The notes: a model not told the origin generated them from the letters alone. Positions 50,932-61,876 are shown, counted from the first letter of the stretch. The stretch is 64,000 bases of DNA from Myxococcus qinghaiensis (GCF_024198215.1 NZ_JAKCFA010000003.1:186001-250000), one strand, 5' to 3'. Numbers and translations: made by a program.

Positions 50932-52356
50932 CTACGCCGTGCGCGACGCGGGCCGCGCCAGCCACAGCGCGGCGGCGGCAAACACGGAGATGGCGGTCCA
51001 GTAAAAGAAGCGGTACTCGGCGCTCACGCTGACGGGGAGGTACGCCAACGCGTAGGTGACTCCGGACGCGGCCACGCAGAACATCAGCCCGCCATCCCGC
51101 GCGCGACGTCTCCAGCCCACGCCGGCCAGGACCACCGCCAGCAGCAGCCACAACCCTCCACGCGCGACGACATCGGGCCAGGCGTCTCGCATGGACACCA
51201 GGCCCCGGTGGACCGCGGTGTGCGTTCGCAGCTTCAGGCCCAGGTCGTTCCGGTCGATTTGCCGATGATAGGCCCCGGTCTCCCGGTAGTAGATGTCGGA
51301 GAAGCCGACGAGGCCGAGGGTCGCGACAAACGACGCCCACCGATGCCGCAGATAGGCCCCCGGGTAGGTGCGCACGACGCGGAGCCACTCTCGCGTCAGG
51401 GGCTCCTTCGCCGCGAGGACCTCCACCGGGGAGATGGCGCCCCGCGCCGGGTCTCCCCACAACATCGGCGACACCCCGCGCGTGTCATAGATGGAGCTCA
51501 GCTTGGCCGCATCCCACTTCCACCGCTCCACGAGCGGTGAGCCCTCCATCGCCAAGGGCTCGCGCGAATAGACGCCCGCCACGTCGAACACCAGCAGCGC
51601 GCCTCCAATCCACGTCTTCTGCGCGCCCACGACACGCTCGACGAAGCCCGGTGCAATCGCAAGCACCGCGAGGAGCAACACGCCAGCGATGACGGGGCGG
51701 CCCCGCTCCTTCATCAGCGCCGGCACACGCGCCACCACCATGGGCACCAGCAGCATGCTGGCGGTGATGGCGTTGTGCCGCGTCAGCGTCGCGGCGATGA
51801 GGCACACGAAAGCCCAGCCCGGTCGCCCCCGGGTGAGCAACACCACCGCCCACAGCAGGGCCACCGCGTTGAGCACGTCCTTCCAGAGCGTCACTCCCAC
51901 AGCCCAGGTGCTGGGGATGACCCAGTACACGCCCAGCAACGCGAGCGCGGCCAGCCCGCGTCGCCCAGCGACGCCCCCGACCAGCGCGACCGGTCCCAGC
52001 GCCAACCCCAGGAGTTGGAGAGCCAATACCGGCCACGTCGAGCCTGTCAGCAGGAAGGCCTTGCCCAACAGGAAGGCGAAGAAGGGCGAATGCCAGTCCG
52101 AGTACTCTCCGGTCTGACCCTGCCACAGCATGTTGAGCGAGTCACTCGACATCAGCCCGGGCTGGAAGGCCACGAACAGCAGCACGCCCCAGATGAGCGC
52201 CAGGAACAGCCGGACGTGCCGGCTCCCCAGCGTCGCGAGCAGACGGCCTCCGACAGCTGTCTTGTCGGAAGTGGCCTCATCGGCCTGGACGGACGGTCCC
52301 ACCGGAACGGGCGCAACCTGGTCCACCTCCGGCACCGACCGGCCTTCCATCCCCAT
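50932..52356 (-). CDS. Polytopic membrane protein, DUF6020-like (GT-C-type glycosyltransferase candidate)
   Basis: The product is 474 residues with a hydrophilic N-terminal tail and about ten membrane segments. The first luminal loop carries Q-P-G-L-M-S-S-D-S-L-N-M-L-W-Q and S-D-W-H-S-P-F-F-A-F-L, acidic and aromatic motifs typical of DUF6020 and related GT-C membrane glycosyltransferases. W-K-D near residue 160 and R-H-N-A near 193 fit the same families. It would use a polyprenyl-phosphate sugar to glycosylate a lipid or polymer, but this is inferred from the fold only. GAGGGCG precedes the ATG. It is a single minus-strand gene. Confidence 0.75.
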   Translation of the reverse strand: MGMEGRSVPEVDQVAPVPVGPSVQADEATSDKTAVGGRLLATLGSRHVRLFLALIWGVLLFVAFQPGLMSSDSLNMLWQGQTGEYSDWHSPFFAFLLGKAFLLTGSTWPVLALQLLGLALGPVALVGGVAGRRGLAALALLGVYWVIPSTWAVGVTLWKDVLNAVALLWAVVLLTRGRPGWAFVCLIAATLTRHNAITASMLLVPMVVARVPALMKERGRPVIAGVLLLAVLAIAPGFVERVVGAQKTWIGGALLVFDVAGVYSREPLAMEGSPLVERWKWDAAKLSSIYDTRGVSPMLWGDPARGAISPVEVLAAKEPLTREWLRVVRTYPGAYLRHRWASFVATLGLVGFSDIYYRETGAYHRQIDRNDLGLKLRTHTAVHRGLVSMRDAWPDVVARGGLWLLLAVVLAGVGWRRRARDGGLMFCVAASGVTYALAYLPVSVSAEYRFFYWTAISVFAAAALWLARPASRTA

Positions 52357-52726
52357 GGTGACGCGCCCTCACTGTGAACGATGACGCGGGAGACTGTCAG
52401 GCCGGGTCGGCAAATCCAAGCATGCCATGCCCGATTGGGTCGCCGACCGGTCAACCCTCCGCACAACCGGGCGTCTTGTCCGGGTCCGGAAAAGCGTGGG
52501 CACGCTGGGGAACGGCTTCGTCGTCTCCCTCGGCCACTCCTGGCGTGTGGCCGGGAATCTCATCCTCATAGTCCTGCTCGCGAGCCCTCCCATCCTCCAA
52601 GGGCTCACCTGCTCGCTGTCGCGTGTCGATGTCTGGCATCACCGCCTCCTGTTCTCGAAAAAGATAGGCAGTGACGGCCCGGGAGGATGGCGCCTGGGCG
52701 ATGATGCGAGGACTACGGGAGGCTGC

Positions 52727-53110
52727 ATGGCCACGTTCCTCGGGAGCACCCTTCGCCAGTGGCGCGACGGCGCCAGCCGGCTCGTCCAGAACACGGCCGC
52801 CCTGGCGATGACCGCCATCGTCGTCCTGCGCCCCAACCGCGCGGGAAGCGAGCGGGCCCGGCGCAACGCCGAACGCCTCATCGCCGCGTGCCGGGCCTTC
52901 CAGACGCGACATGGCCGACTGCCCCAGGCACTCACCGAGCTGGTCCCCGAGTTCCTTCCCGAGCTGCCACCCGCGAAGTACTCCGGCCCCCACTTCGGCT
53001 TCACCTACGACGTGAGCCCCGGGCGACACGTGCTCGGCTGGACGGAACGGATTCCCTTCGGACGCCCCTTCTATGTCCTCGAGGAAGACCGCTGGGGTTA
53101 TCTGGACTGA
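52727..53110 (+). CDS. Small hypothetical protein with one hydrophobic helix
   Basis: The product is 127 residues from the ATG at 52727 (GGGAGG upstream). A hydrophobic stretch [11 protein letters not shown] near residue 25 is followed by a helix ([22 protein letters not shown]) and a beta-rich end with [11 protein letters not shown]. The R-L-I-A-A-x-x-x-F-x-x-x-H-G-x-L-P pattern recalls pseudopilin-like or similar small exported proteins, but the N terminus lacks a prepilin site. No function is assigned. It sits 58 bp before the VIT lipoprotein on the same strand. Confidence 0.65.
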   Translation: MATFLGSTLRQWRDGASRLVQNTAALAMTAIVVLRPNRAGSERARRNAERLIAACRAFQTRHGRLPQALTELVPEFLPELPPAKYSGPHFGFTYDVSPGRHVLGWTERIPFGRPFYVLEEDRWGYLD

Positions 53111-53168
53111 GGACCCTGTGTCCCGGGGGCATGCACGGAGGACTCCGTCTTGGGCTAACGTCCCGCGA

Positions 53169-56100
53169 ATGCACCTCACGCGCCTTTCCCCCGCCGTGCT
53201 GCTGCTGTGCCTCGTCATGGCGGGTTGTGAGCGGGGCTCGACGCCACCGCCCGCGGCCCCCGCGCCGAAGCCGCAAGCGCCTCCGGAGAGCTTCCTCAAG
53301 GCGGGCCTCGCCGCGCCCGTCACCGCCCCCGGTGTCAACGACCCCGGCGAGGTGAACGTCGCGGAGCTGCGCGATGGCCTGGCGGACCCGCGAATCCTCA
53401 GCGAGGAGGACCTCCAGAAGTTGCTTCGGAGTGGCCTCCAGAAGCCCTCCGGCCCCACGGGGGAGCTGGAGCCGGTGGAAGGAAGCCCGGCGCCGATGGA
53501 GGAAGAGCGCGTCGCAGGGGATGTGATGCTCGGAGCCGCTCCGCCTCCGCCCCCCCCTCCTCCCTCGCCCGCCTCCGCGCCGCGTCCCATGGACGCCGCC
53601 CGGGAGGCGCCTGCCTCGTCAAGTGGCAGGGTCCTGGAGGCCAAGCGCCGCGAAATCATGCAGGTCATCCGGGGCGGGGGCGGAGGAGCGGAGGCCGAGC
53701 CGGCACCCGCGAAGCCGGCGATGAAGAACGGCAAGGGGCATGACGACGCGCCGCCCACTCCCGTGCTGCCCAAGGTGGACACCGCGCCCCGCGCCGCGAA
53801 GGTGCTGGTGCGCGACGAGTCCGGTCGCTATCAGCCCCTGAAGACGCGAGCGATTCGCGTGGTGACGTACATCCAGGGCGCCCGCGCGCGCACGGTGGTG
53901 GACCACCTCTTCGAGAACGACACGCCCCACAACCTGGAAGGCACCTTCTACTACCCGCTGCCCGGTGGCGCGTCCGTGGCGGGCTTCGCGCTCTACTCGG
54001 GCTCCGTGGCGGTGAATGCCCCGTCCCTCTTCCAGTCCTCGGACCTGCTGCCTCCCCTCGGCGATGGCACCTCGGACGTGGAACAGCTCACCGCCGCCGC
54101 GCCCCCCAGCCCTCCGGGTGCGAAGCGCTCCTGGGGCGCTCCCCAGGAGGCCCGGGTCGTCGAGCAGAAGCGCGCGCGCGAGGTGTACGAGGACATCGTC
54201 CGCGACAACATCGACCCGGCGCTGCTGGAGTGGGCCGGCGCTTCCACCTTCAGCGCCCGCGTCTTCCCGCTGCCGCCCCGCTCCCTCAAGCGCGTGGTCA
54301 TCGCCTACGAGCAGACGCTGCTCCATGACGGCGAGCGCCTGCGCTACACGTGGCCCCTGCCCGTCGGCGCGGGCAAGGACCTCCAGGTGTCCGCGCGCGT
54401 GCACGTGGACCCGCGCCACACGAAAGAGGTGCTGGTGGCTCCCGAAGTGAAGGGGAAGCCCCGTGAGCTGGGCACGTGGCGGACGTACGACTTGCCCGAG
54501 CTCAAGGGTGACGGCGCGCTGTCGGTGGCCCTCACGCCGAAGAACACCGAAGCGGATGTCCTGGTGGGACGCGACGACGCGGGCCTTCCGGGCCAGGCGT
54601 TCCATGCCCGCGTGCGCCTGCCCGCGCGGCTGACGTCGGAAGCGGAGGGGCCGCCCACCGGTCGCGCCGTGCTCGTGGTGGACACGTCGCTGGCCACGGA
54701 GGACGGCAACGCCTGGGCGCTCCAGGCGGCGACGTTGCGCGCGCTCCTGGAGAAGGACTCCACGCTGAAGGAGTACGCGGTGCTGCTCTTCGACGTGCGA
54801 CCCCGCTGGCTGCATGGCTCGGGCTGGCGCACCAACGACGCCGCGCGGCGCCAGGAGACGTTCTCCGAGCTGGAGCGCGTGTACCTGGAGGGCGCCTCCC
54901 ACGTGGATGGCATGCTGGCGGAGCTGGACCGGGCCGCGGGTGAGTGGCTCAAGCCCGGCAAGCCCGGCGAGCGCGTGACGGCCTTCCTCCTCTCCGACGG
55001 CAACGTCACCTGGGGCCAGAGCACCGTCGAGTCGCTCATCTCCCGCCACGGCAGCGCCGAGGCCCTGCGCTGGGTGACGTATCGCTTCGGCGAGGCGGCG
55101 GTGAACACGGACCTGTTCGACGCGCTCTCGCGGGCCAGCGGCGGCCGGAGCGTGACGGTGCTCTCCGGAGGCCAGGTGGAGGCCGCGGCGAAGGCCCACC
55201 GGGCCATGTCCGTGGTGCTCTCCCGCGTGGAGGTGAAGGGCGCCGCCGTGAAGGACCTGGTCATCGCGGGCCGACCGCACCTCGTCTTCCCGGGCCAGGA
55301 GCTGCTGGTGGCGGGACGGCTGCCGGAGAAGGGCACCGCGGAGCTGGTGGTGGCGACGCGCGCGGGCGACGTGGAGCAGACGCTCAGCGTGCCGCTGTCC
55401 TCGGAGGACGACAGCACCTTCGCGCCGCGCGCCTGGGCGGACCTCTTCGTCACGCGGATGGTGGCCCTGGATGACGTGCGACTGGACCGCATGGTGGTGG
55501 CCCTCAGTCAGCACTACCGGCTGGCCAACGCGCGCGCGTCCATGCTCGTGCTCGAGTCCGAGTCGGACTACCAGCGCTTCGCCATCCGCGATGAGCGCGT
55601 GGAGCTGGATGACCTGGAGACGCTGCGCAAGCGCGAGCAGGACCAGCGCAAGGACAAGCTCCAGGGGCTCGACCTGGACCAGGTGCCCAAGTCCGGGCTC
55701 GCCGTGGTGCGGACCCTGACGGAAAACCGCTCGGCCCTGGCCCCCCTGATGAAGCGTCAGCCGCTGCGCGACGAGCCCTATGCGGGCGGCGAGCCTCGAC
55801 TCACCGCGGAGCTGGCCTACCGCAAGGCGCGCCGGGACAATCGCGACGACGTGACGCTGTATGAGGGCATCGCCCGCCAGCGCGCCTTCGCCGGAGACAC
55901 CGGGGGCGCACTGCGCGCCCTGTCCTCTCCCGTGGAGCTGAGGCCCAAGGACGCGGAGGCCCTGCGCCTGGTCGGCTACGGCCTGCTCGCCATGGGCCAG
56001 TTCCCCGCCGCCTCGGAGCTGTTCGAGCACGTCCGGCTCAACCGCCCCTTCGAGGGCCAGGCGTACCTGGAGGAAGCCCTCGCGCTGGATGCCTCAGGGC

Positions 56101-56729
56101 GCCATGCAGAGGCCGCGCGCAACTACGAAATCGTCCTCGCGGGCGCGCAGTGGCGACACGTCACGGAGCTGCGCCTGGTCGCGGCGTACCACTACGGGCG
56201 CCTGCTCTCCGCGCTGGCACGGCATCCCCGCGCGGAGGCCTTCGCGTCCGTGCTGAAGGCGCGCCTCGGCGAAATCCAGGAGGCCAGCACGGCCTGGTAC
56301 GGTGGCGTGTCCTCCACGCCCATCGACTACCAGCTCACCACCCACTGGAACTCGGACTCGACGGACATCGACCTGTGGGTCATCGAGCCCAACGGCGAGC
56401 GCTGCTACTACCAGCACAAGGAGACGCGGCTGGGCGGACGGCTCTACTGGGACATCACCGACGGCCTGGGCCCGGAGCTGTATCACGCGCGCAAGGTCGC
56501 CCCCGGGCCCTACCACGTCGTGGTGCACTTCTACGGGCACCGCTCGCCCAAGCTCTCCGTCCCCACCGCGCTGCTGCTGGTGAGCGACAAGGGCGTCTTC
56601 GCGTCCGCGGACTCCTATGAGCGCCGCTTCCAGCTGCGCATCCTCCCCAAGAACGACGCGAGGCTGCTGCTGCGGCGTGAGGAGTTCATCCCGCTCAAGA
56701 CGGCCCTGTCCGCTGAAACCAAGCCCTGA
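53169..56729 (+). CDS. VIT-domain lipoprotein with vWA-like, TPR and DUF2135 regions
   Basis: The product is 1186 residues. The lipobox is L-V-M-A-G-C (Cys20). A long Pro/Ala-rich linker runs to about residue 210. The VIT (inter-alpha-trypsin) domain follows at about 220-380, with [14 protein letters not shown] and [11 protein letters not shown] vWA-like region lies at about 490-680 with V-L-V-V-D-T-S, a partial MIDAS (no full D-x-S-x-S), and later F-L-L-S-D-G-N. TPR-like helices run from about 870 to 1030, and DUF2135 lies at the C terminus ([12 protein letters not shown] with F-Y-G-H). Such proteins are envelope-associated and suspected to mediate protein interaction; the MIDAS looks incomplete. 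Confidence 0.85.
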   Translation: MHLTRLSPAVLLLCLVMAGCERGSTPPPAAPAPKPQAPPESFLKAGLAAPVTAPGVNDPGEVNVAELRDGLADPRILSEEDLQKLLRSGLQKPSGPTGELEPVEGSPAPMEEERVAGDVMLGAAPPPPPPPPSPASAPRPMDAAREAPASSSGRVLEAKRREIMQVIRGGGGGAEAEPAPAKPAMKNGKGHDDAPPTPVLPKVDTAPRAAKVLVRDESGRYQPLKTRAIRVVTYIQGARARTVVDHLFENDTPHNLEGTFYYPLPGGASVAGFALYSGSVAVNAPSLFQSSDLLPPLGDGTSDVEQLTAAAPPSPPGAKRSWGAPQEARVVEQKRAREVYEDIVRDNIDPALLEWAGASTFSARVFPLPPRSLKRVVIAYEQTLLHDGERLRYTWPLPVGAGKDLQVSARVHVDPRHTKEVLVAPEVKGKPRELGTWRTYDLPELKGDGALSVALTPKNTEADVLVGRDDAGLPGQAFHARVRLPARLTSEAEGPPTGRAVLVVDTSLATEDGNAWALQAATLRALLEKDSTLKEYAVLLFDVRPRWLHGSGWRTNDAARRQETFSELERVYLEGASHVDGMLAELDRAAGEWLKPGKPGERVTAFLLSDGNVTWGQSTVESLISRHGSAEALRWVTYRFGEAAVNTDLFDALSRASGGRSVTVLSGGQVEAAAKAHRAMSVVLSRVEVKGAAVKDLVIAGRPHLVFPGQELLVAGRLPEKGTAELVVATRAGDVEQTLSVPLSSEDDSTFAPRAWADLFVTRMVALDDVRLDRMVVALSQHYRLANARASMLVLESESDYQRFAIRDERVELDDLETLRKREQDQRKDKLQGLDLDQVPKSGLAVVRTLTENRSALAPLMKRQPLRDEPYAGGEPRLTAELAYRKARRDNRDDVTLYEGIARQRAFAGDTGGALRALSSPVELRPKDAEALRLVGYGLLAMGQFPAASELFEHVRLNRPFEGQAYLEEALALDASGRHAEAARNYEIVLAGAQWRHVTELRLVAAYHYGRLLSALARHPRAEAFASVLKARLGEIQEASTAWYGGVSSTPIDYQLTTHWNSDSTDIDLWVIEPNGERCYYQHKETRLGGRLYWDITDGLGPELYHARKVAPGPYHVVVHFYGHRSPKLSVPTALLLVSDKGVFASADSYERRFQLRILPKNDARLLLRREEFIPLKTALSAETKP

Positions 56730-56756
56730 GCGATTCGCCTCCACGGGAGACACGTC

Positions 56757-57095
56757 ATGCACGGACGAAAACCCAGGGGTCCCATCGGACGCGTCGGTGG
56801 CCTGCGCCGTGTCGAAGGCGCCGACGGTGTCGTCCGGGTCAGCGCGCTGGAGCGCGTCTCCCGTCCCGAGCGCATCGAGGGTCGCGACGTCACGAGGCGC
56901 TCCTTCTCGGAGGCCCTGGACCGCGCCTCGCGAGGGCTTCACAGCACGGAGCCCCTGCCCTCGCCCTCACCGCGAAGGGCCACGCCACCTCCTCCCGCGA
57001 GACGCCCGGATGACGAGGAGTCGATGCTTCCTCCAGAGCCTCCGCCGGAGGGCTTCCTCGGCATGCTCTGGTGGAAGGTGAAGGGGCGTCGCTAG
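56757..57095 (+). CDS. Small basic Pro-rich hypothetical protein
   Basis: The product is 112 residues and starts 27 bp after the VIT lipoprotein gene, with GGGAGA before the ATG, so it is probably co-transcribed. The N-terminal half is Arg/Gly/Val-rich (R-V-G-G-L-R-R-V), the centre Ser/Arg, and the end Pro-rich with a W-W-K-V-K motif (F-L-G-M-L-W-W-K-V-K-G-R-R). No signal or known domain is present. The position and SD support it; the composition keeps confidence moderate. Confidence 0.6.
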   Translation: MHGRKPRGPIGRVGGLRRVEGADGVVRVSALERVSRPERIEGRDVTRRSFSEALDRASRGLHSTEPLPSPSPRRATPPPPARRPDDEESMLPPEPPPEGFLGMLWWKVKGRR

Positions 57096-57104
57096 CCCGC
57101 GACG

Positions 57105-58031
57105 CTAGAAGGTGAAGCCTCCGCCCAGGTACGGGCCATGGAGCCGGTCCTGGTGGGCCACGCCGTCCACCGTGCCCAGGTCGTCCAGGTACAGGCCCCG
57201 CCAGCCGCCTCGAACCATGAGGCTGCCCAGGTGCAGGGCCAGCCCCACCGTGCCGTCGAACTGGAGGTACGGCCACGGTGTCACTTGCGTGCGGGCCTCG
57301 AAGTCCAGGGGGCCCAGGATGCAGGCCTCGAAGGACACGCCCACGCTGGGCCCCACGAGGGTGACATCCGGCGCATACGCCGTGCTCACGCCCGCCTCCG
57401 CGCGCAGCCGCAGTTGCTCGCGCACGAGGAACGCATGCGTCAGGTGCACCTCCGACAGCGTGAGCCTGTCGCGTCCGTCCGTGCCGTCATCGGCGGGGAG
57501 CGACAGCCGCAGCACGTGGCCCTCCACGCCGAAGCGGCGGAACTCCAACCCCACGAACATGTCGGCGCCCTTCGCGTCGTCTCGCAGGAGCAGGTTCTGC
57601 ATCCCCATGCGGAAGGACACTGGCACCGCGTGCCGACGCTCTGTGCTCACCTCCGGGGTGACCTCCGGGGCCACGCCCGGCTCGAGGCTCACGTTGGCCC
57701 GCCGGGGCAGGTGCGTGCCCGTGGAGGCAATCGCTTCGACCATGCCCTGGAGCATCCACCCGAACAGGCTCCCCACCACCTCGCCGCCCAGCTCCTCCAG
57801 GGAGTCCGAACAGCAGTCGTCGCTCCCCGAGTCGGACGAGCCCTTGTCGGAGTCGGAGTCCTTGTCGTCGTCATCGTCATCGTCGTCGTCCTGACCGATG
57901 GCGGTGGCCTCGTGGGTGTCCGACTTCGAATCGCTCGGCTTGGAGCGCTTGCCGAAGCGGGCCTCGGCTGGCGCGGCCAGCAACAGGCCGACGAGCAGCC
58001 CCGCGCACCAGCTTGCTTGAAATGAAGGCAC
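57105..58031 (-). CDS. Secreted protein with poly-Asp tract and beta-barrel-like C half
   Basis: The start is placed at the GTG at 58031, because GGAGG sits just before it and it opens a Sec signal (P-S-F-Q-A-S-W-C-A-G-L-L-V-G-L-L-L-A-A-P-A). The mature N terminus has a run of nine Asp and further D-S-D-S/S-D-D-C-C-S acidic sequence (about 45-85). The C-terminal 200 residues look like beta-barrel strands ending G-G-G-F-T-F. The acidic tract may bind calcium or other cations. It converges on the small gene at 56757, with only 9 bp between stops. Confidence 0.7.
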   Translation of the reverse strand: MPSFQASWCAGLLVGLLLAAPAEARFGKRSKPSDSKSDTHEATAIGQDDDDDDDDDKDSDSDKGSSDSGSDDCCSDSLEELGGEVVGSLFGWMLQGMVEAIASTGTHLPRRANVSLEPGVAPEVTPEVSTERRHAVPVSFRMGMQNLLLRDDAKGADMFVGLEFRRFGVEGHVLRLSLPADDGTDGRDRLTLSEVHLTHAFLVREQLRLRAEAGVSTAYAPDVTLVGPSVGVSFEACILGPLDFEARTQVTPWPYLQFDGTVGLALHLGSLMVRGGWRGLYLDDLGTVDGVAHQDRLHGPYLGGGFTF

Positions 58032-58118
58032 GCCCCCTCCGACGTCGATGGCCGTGGAACAGTTCCACGAGGGGCCATTCAAACGCGGGAAGGGGCCTGG
58101 ACGCCAATCGCCCGTGGG

Positions 58119-59000
58119 TCAGCGACGACGGCGCGACGGCGAGGACGCGTCGGAGAACGTGTCACACGCCTCCAGGGTGCCCTGCGACAGGCCCTCCTTG
58201 AACCACGCGACGCGTTGCTCCGAGGAGCCATGGGTGAAGGACTCGGGGACGACATGGCCCCGGGTGCGCCGTTGGAGCGTGTCGTCTCCAATGGCGGACG
58301 CGGCGCCCAGCCCCTCCTCCACGTCGCCCTCCTCCAGCACCTGGCGCTCGCGCTGCGCATGGTGGGCCCAGATGCCGGCGAAGCAGTCCGCCTGCAGCTC
58401 CTGGAGCACCGACAGCGCGTTGGCCTGCTCGGGCGAGACGCGGCGCCGCGCGGCCTGCACCTGCTCGGAGATGCCCATCAGATTCTGCACGTGGTGCCCC
58501 ACCTCGTGCGCCACCACGTAGGCCTGGGCGAAGTCACCCGGCGCGCCGAAGCGGCGATCCAACTCGTCGAAGAAGTCCAGGTCCAGATACACGCGCTGGT
58601 CCGGCGGGCAGTAGAAGGGGCCCACCGCGCTCTCCTGTTGCCCGCAGGCGGATTGGACCGCTCCGGTGAAGAGCACCAGCCGGGGGTCCACGTAGCTCAC
58701 CCCTTGGGGCTCCAGCAGGCCTGGCCACGTGTCCTCCGTGTCCGCGAGGATGACGGACACGAAGTCCTTCAGCTCCGCCTGACGCGGGTCGTCGGGCACT
58801 CCCGAGCCGCCCGTGCCGTAGCCTCCTGACGGGTCCTGCCCGCTCCCGGAGGTGATGACGGACGGGTCTCCGCCCAGCAGCATCACCACCAGCGCCACGA
58901 CGATGGAGCCGATACCACCGCCCACCGCCAGGGGACGCCCGAAACCACTGCCTCGCCGGTCTTCTACATTGGAGCTGCGACGACCACCCTGCCACCGCAT
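58119..59000 (-). CDS. KPN_02809-family neutral zinc metallopeptidase
   Basis: The product is 293 residues with the family hallmark start M-R-W-Q-G-G-R-R-S-S-N-V-E-D-R-R-G, one transmembrane helix at about 24-43, a Gly/Ser linker, and the zinc motif HEVGHH at 165-170. A-D-C-F-A-G-I-W-A further on is the third-ligand region. It resembles E. coli YpfJ. It should be a membrane-anchored peptidase facing the periplasm with unknown substrates. It lies on the same strand as the M16 gene upstream but 122 bp away. Confidence 0.95.
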   Translation of the reverse strand: MRWQGGRRSSNVEDRRGSGFGRPLAVGGGIGSIVVALVVMLLGGDPSVITSGSGQDPSGGYGTGGSGVPDDPRQAELKDFVSVILADTEDTWPGLLEPQGVSYVDPRLVLFTGAVQSACGQQESAVGPFYCPPDQRVYLDLDFFDELDRRFGAPGDFAQAYVVAHEVGHHVQNLMGISEQVQAARRRVSPEQANALSVLQELQADCFAGIWAHHAQRERQVLEEGDVEEGLGAASAIGDDTLQRRTRGHVVPESFTHGSSEQRVAWFKEGLSQGTLEACDTFSDASSPSRRRR

Positions 59001-59122
59001 GCCTGCCCCCTCCTGGACGGATTCTCCGTCGGGGCAAGGTAGTCAGCGCCGGAGCGGAGGGACGCCCGGCACCCGTCCCTCGCCTGGTCGACAGTGCACC
59101 AGGCGAGGGAGCACACGAGCGA

Positions 59123-61876
59123 CTACGGCACGGACAGCGCCTGGAGCGCGGCGCGGGCTTGAGCCTCGTCGGCGACCACCCCGACGACGAGCCGCTTCAG
59201 GCAGCCGTCGAACTCCTGCTTCAACGCGGCGGCTGTCACGGCCTGGAGGTGGGCGGGACGCTGGGCCAGCGACTCCGGCGAGAAGCCCCGCACCCGGACA
59301 TCCAGGAGCGCCTGCACCCACGACTCCGAGGAGATGAACGACACCGCCTGACTCGCGAGCAGCCGCGAGCGCGAGCGCGCCACCTCTCCCTCATCCAGGC
59401 GCGTGGCGAAGGTGGAGAGCAGGTCCTGCACGTACTTCGCGCCTTCCGTCATGCGCTGCGCATCCACCACGCCCTCCACCACCAGGTGGGAGGCCCCTCC
59501 GCGCGCCACCCAGGTGCTCGCGCTGAAGCCATAGGAGGCTCCGCGCTGCGAGCGCACCTCGTGGAACGCACGCGCCGACACCAGCTCCGCCATCAGCGAG
59601 TAGCGCGCCTCGGCCTCGGGGGTGGCCGTGGGGAGCCGGCAGGCCAGCTGCAGATGGCCCTGGCTCGCACCCGGGCGCGGCGTGACGAGCGTGCGGGCCT
59701 TCGCGGAGGGCTCCGGCAGCGACGGCGCGGCAGGCACGCTCACCGCCGTGGCGGGCCCGTGCTTCCAGCCGCCCAGGTACTCACGCACCAGCGGCTCCAC
59801 CGTCTTCACGTCGAACTCGCCGGCGATGACCACCACGGTGTTGGCCGGACGGTACACATCCCCAATCCAGGCCTGGACCTCCTCCCAGGACACCTGCGCC
59901 ATCTCCTCGCCCGTGGCATCTCGCGAGTAGGCATGCGTCCCGTAGAGGGCCTTCATCAGCTCACGCTCGGCCCGGACCTCCGGGTGCCCGTCCACCGCGC
60001 GCCGCCACGGCACCACCTGCTCCTGGAGGTACTTCACCACCTCCAGCGAGGTCCGCGTGGTGGCGAGCTGCTCGGACAGCAGCGCCAGCATGTTGCCGAT
60101 GTTGCCGGCGGTGCCGGCGACCTCGATGCGCTCGTGGTCCTTGCGCATGTCTCCGTACACATGCAGCCCCCAGTGGCTGGCATGGCCCTCGAACCACGAC
60201 TCGCGGAAGGAGCCGTAGCTGGCCATGGCCGCCGCGCCCGGCTTCGCGCCGTACGTGGAGCCGCCGCCCAGCACCGCGCCCACCCGCACCACGGGCAGCC
60301 CGGGACGGGGCGCGAGCAGCACCTCCATGCCGTTGTCGAGCTTCAGCGTCTGCACGGGCGCGGACAGGGCCGTCAGCATGGACGGGGTGATGCGCTGCTC
60401 GGCCGTCACCGGGGAGGTCTCCTCCGGCAGGGTGGCGGGCGCGGCGACAGTGGCGCCACCGCTCTCTCCCGGCCGCACCAGGATGATGCGGGCCCGCTCC
60501 CGCTGCAGCCACTTGTAGGCGAAGTCCGTCACCTTGCCGCCGTCGATGGTCATCAGCGCCATCTGCGCGCGCGTGTAGCCCCGCACGTCGAGCATGAAGT
60601 GGGTCAGCTCCGCGCGGCGCACGGTGCGCGACATCAAATCTTCGGACTCCAGCACCATGCCGGTGATGACGTTGCGGCGCATGGACTGGAAGTCGAACTC
60701 GCGGCCGAGCACCGCTCCCGCGCTGATGCTCTGCGTCCACGTCTCGTAGACCCGGTCCAGCACCTTGTCCGCGGACCTGCGTGGGTTGGCGCCCGTGGTG
60801 AGCGGCACGCGGACCACCAGCAGCGAGGCGCGCGTGCCGGGAATCACCTGCGTGCCGACTCCGGCGATATCACCGTCGGTGAGCTGCGCCCCCGACAGGC
60901 TCCGGCTCAGGTTCACCCGGACGAAGTCATGGATGGCGCTGGCCTCGTCGAACGAGCGCGGCAGCACCCAGGAGATGTACAGCTCCGGCGAGCCGACAGA
61001 TGCCTTGAACTCCGGAATGGACGACGCGGCGGCCTTCAGCGGCGGCTCCGTCACCTGCGGCAGGCGCGGGTCCACGGCGAGCGGCGCGCCAGTGCCCACC
61101 CACGCGGGGGGCAGGCTCTGCATCAACACCGCCTCCACGGCGGCCAGGTCCACGTCGCCCGCGATGACCAGGGTGACGTTGTCCGGACGGTAGTGGTTGC
61201 GCGCGAAGCGCTGGGCATCCGCCAGGGCGAGCGCCGTGAGCGACTCGTGGGTGCCGATGATGGGCCGCGAGTACGGGTGCTCCGGCGGATAGGCCGCCGC
61301 GTGCATCCAGCTGAAGACCTGGCCCACGTAGCCCGTCTCGTTGCGCTGACGCAATTCATTGCGCACCACCTCGCGCTCCACCGCGAAAACCTCCGGCGTG
61401 ACACCGGCGAGCGGCGCGGACATCCGCTGTCCCTCCATCTTCAAGAGCCCGGCCAGCGACTCCTTGGGCGCCATCGTCTGGTACAGCGTGTGGTCCAGGC
61501 TGGTGAAGGCATTGAAGCGGCCCGCGCCCAGGTCCTCCAGCCGCGTCCACACCGAGGGGCTGCCCGCATGGCGCGAGCGGAACGCCAGGTGCTCCACGAC
61601 GTGCGCCAGGCCTTCCTTGCCCACCGGGTCGCTGGAGCCGCCCGTGCCCACCAGGGCCACCACCGCCACCACCGGTGCGCGTGAGTCCTGCTCCACCACC
61701 ACCCGCAGCCCCGAGGGCATGCGGAAGTCTCGCAAGGGGAAGGACACGTCGCGCATCACCACCTGGCCACGCTGCGGCAAGGTCGAACACGCACCCAACA
61801 CGGCGGAGAGGACGACGACGGCCGCCGTCATCTTCCGCGCGCGCGGAGAAGGCTGGGACAGAAACAGGGAGCTCAT
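59123..61876 (-). CDS. M16-family metallopeptidase lipoprotein, two peptidase halves
   Basis: The product is 917 residues from the ATG at 61876. The lipoprotein signal ends V-L-G-A-C (Cys30). The N half has the inverse zinc motif H92-V-V-E-H96 with downstream Glu174, so it is catalytically complete. The C half (about 490-917) repeats the M16 fold but lacks HxxEH, as in the inactive partner half of M16 pairs. The fused arrangement is known in pitrilysin-like and bacterial zinc peptidases. It is probably attached to the outer or inner membrane and degrades peptides in the periplasm. The SD before the ATG is weak. Confidence 0.9.
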   Translation of the reverse strand: MSSLFLSQPSPRARKMTAAVVVLSAVLGACSTLPQRGQVVMRDVSFPLRDFRMPSGLRVVVEQDSRAPVVAVVALVGTGGSSDPVGKEGLAHVVEHLAFRSRHAGSPSVWTRLEDLGAGRFNAFTSLDHTLYQTMAPKESLAGLLKMEGQRMSAPLAGVTPEVFAVEREVVRNELRQRNETGYVGQVFSWMHAAAYPPEHPYSRPIIGTHESLTALALADAQRFARNHYRPDNVTLVIAGDVDLAAVEAVLMQSLPPAWVGTGAPLAVDPRLPQVTEPPLKAAASSIPEFKASVGSPELYISWVLPRSFDEASAIHDFVRVNLSRSLSGAQLTDGDIAGVGTQVIPGTRASLLVVRVPLTTGANPRRSADKVLDRVYETWTQSISAGAVLGREFDFQSMRRNVITGMVLESEDLMSRTVRRAELTHFMLDVRGYTRAQMALMTIDGGKVTDFAYKWLQRERARIILVRPGESGGATVAAPATLPEETSPVTAEQRITPSMLTALSAPVQTLKLDNGMEVLLAPRPGLPVVRVGAVLGGGSTYGAKPGAAAMASYGSFRESWFEGHASHWGLHVYGDMRKDHERIEVAGTAGNIGNMLALLSEQLATTRTSLEVVKYLQEQVVPWRRAVDGHPEVRAERELMKALYGTHAYSRDATGEEMAQVSWEEVQAWIGDVYRPANTVVVIAGEFDVKTVEPLVREYLGGWKHGPATAVSVPAAPSLPEPSAKARTLVTPRPGASQGHLQLACRLPTATPEAEARYSLMAELVSARAFHEVRSQRGASYGFSASTWVARGGASHLVVEGVVDAQRMTEGAKYVQDLLSTFATRLDEGEVARSRSRLLASQAVSFISSESWVQALLDVRVRGFSPESLAQRPAHLQAVTAAALKQEFDGCLKRLVVGVVADEAQARAALQALSVP

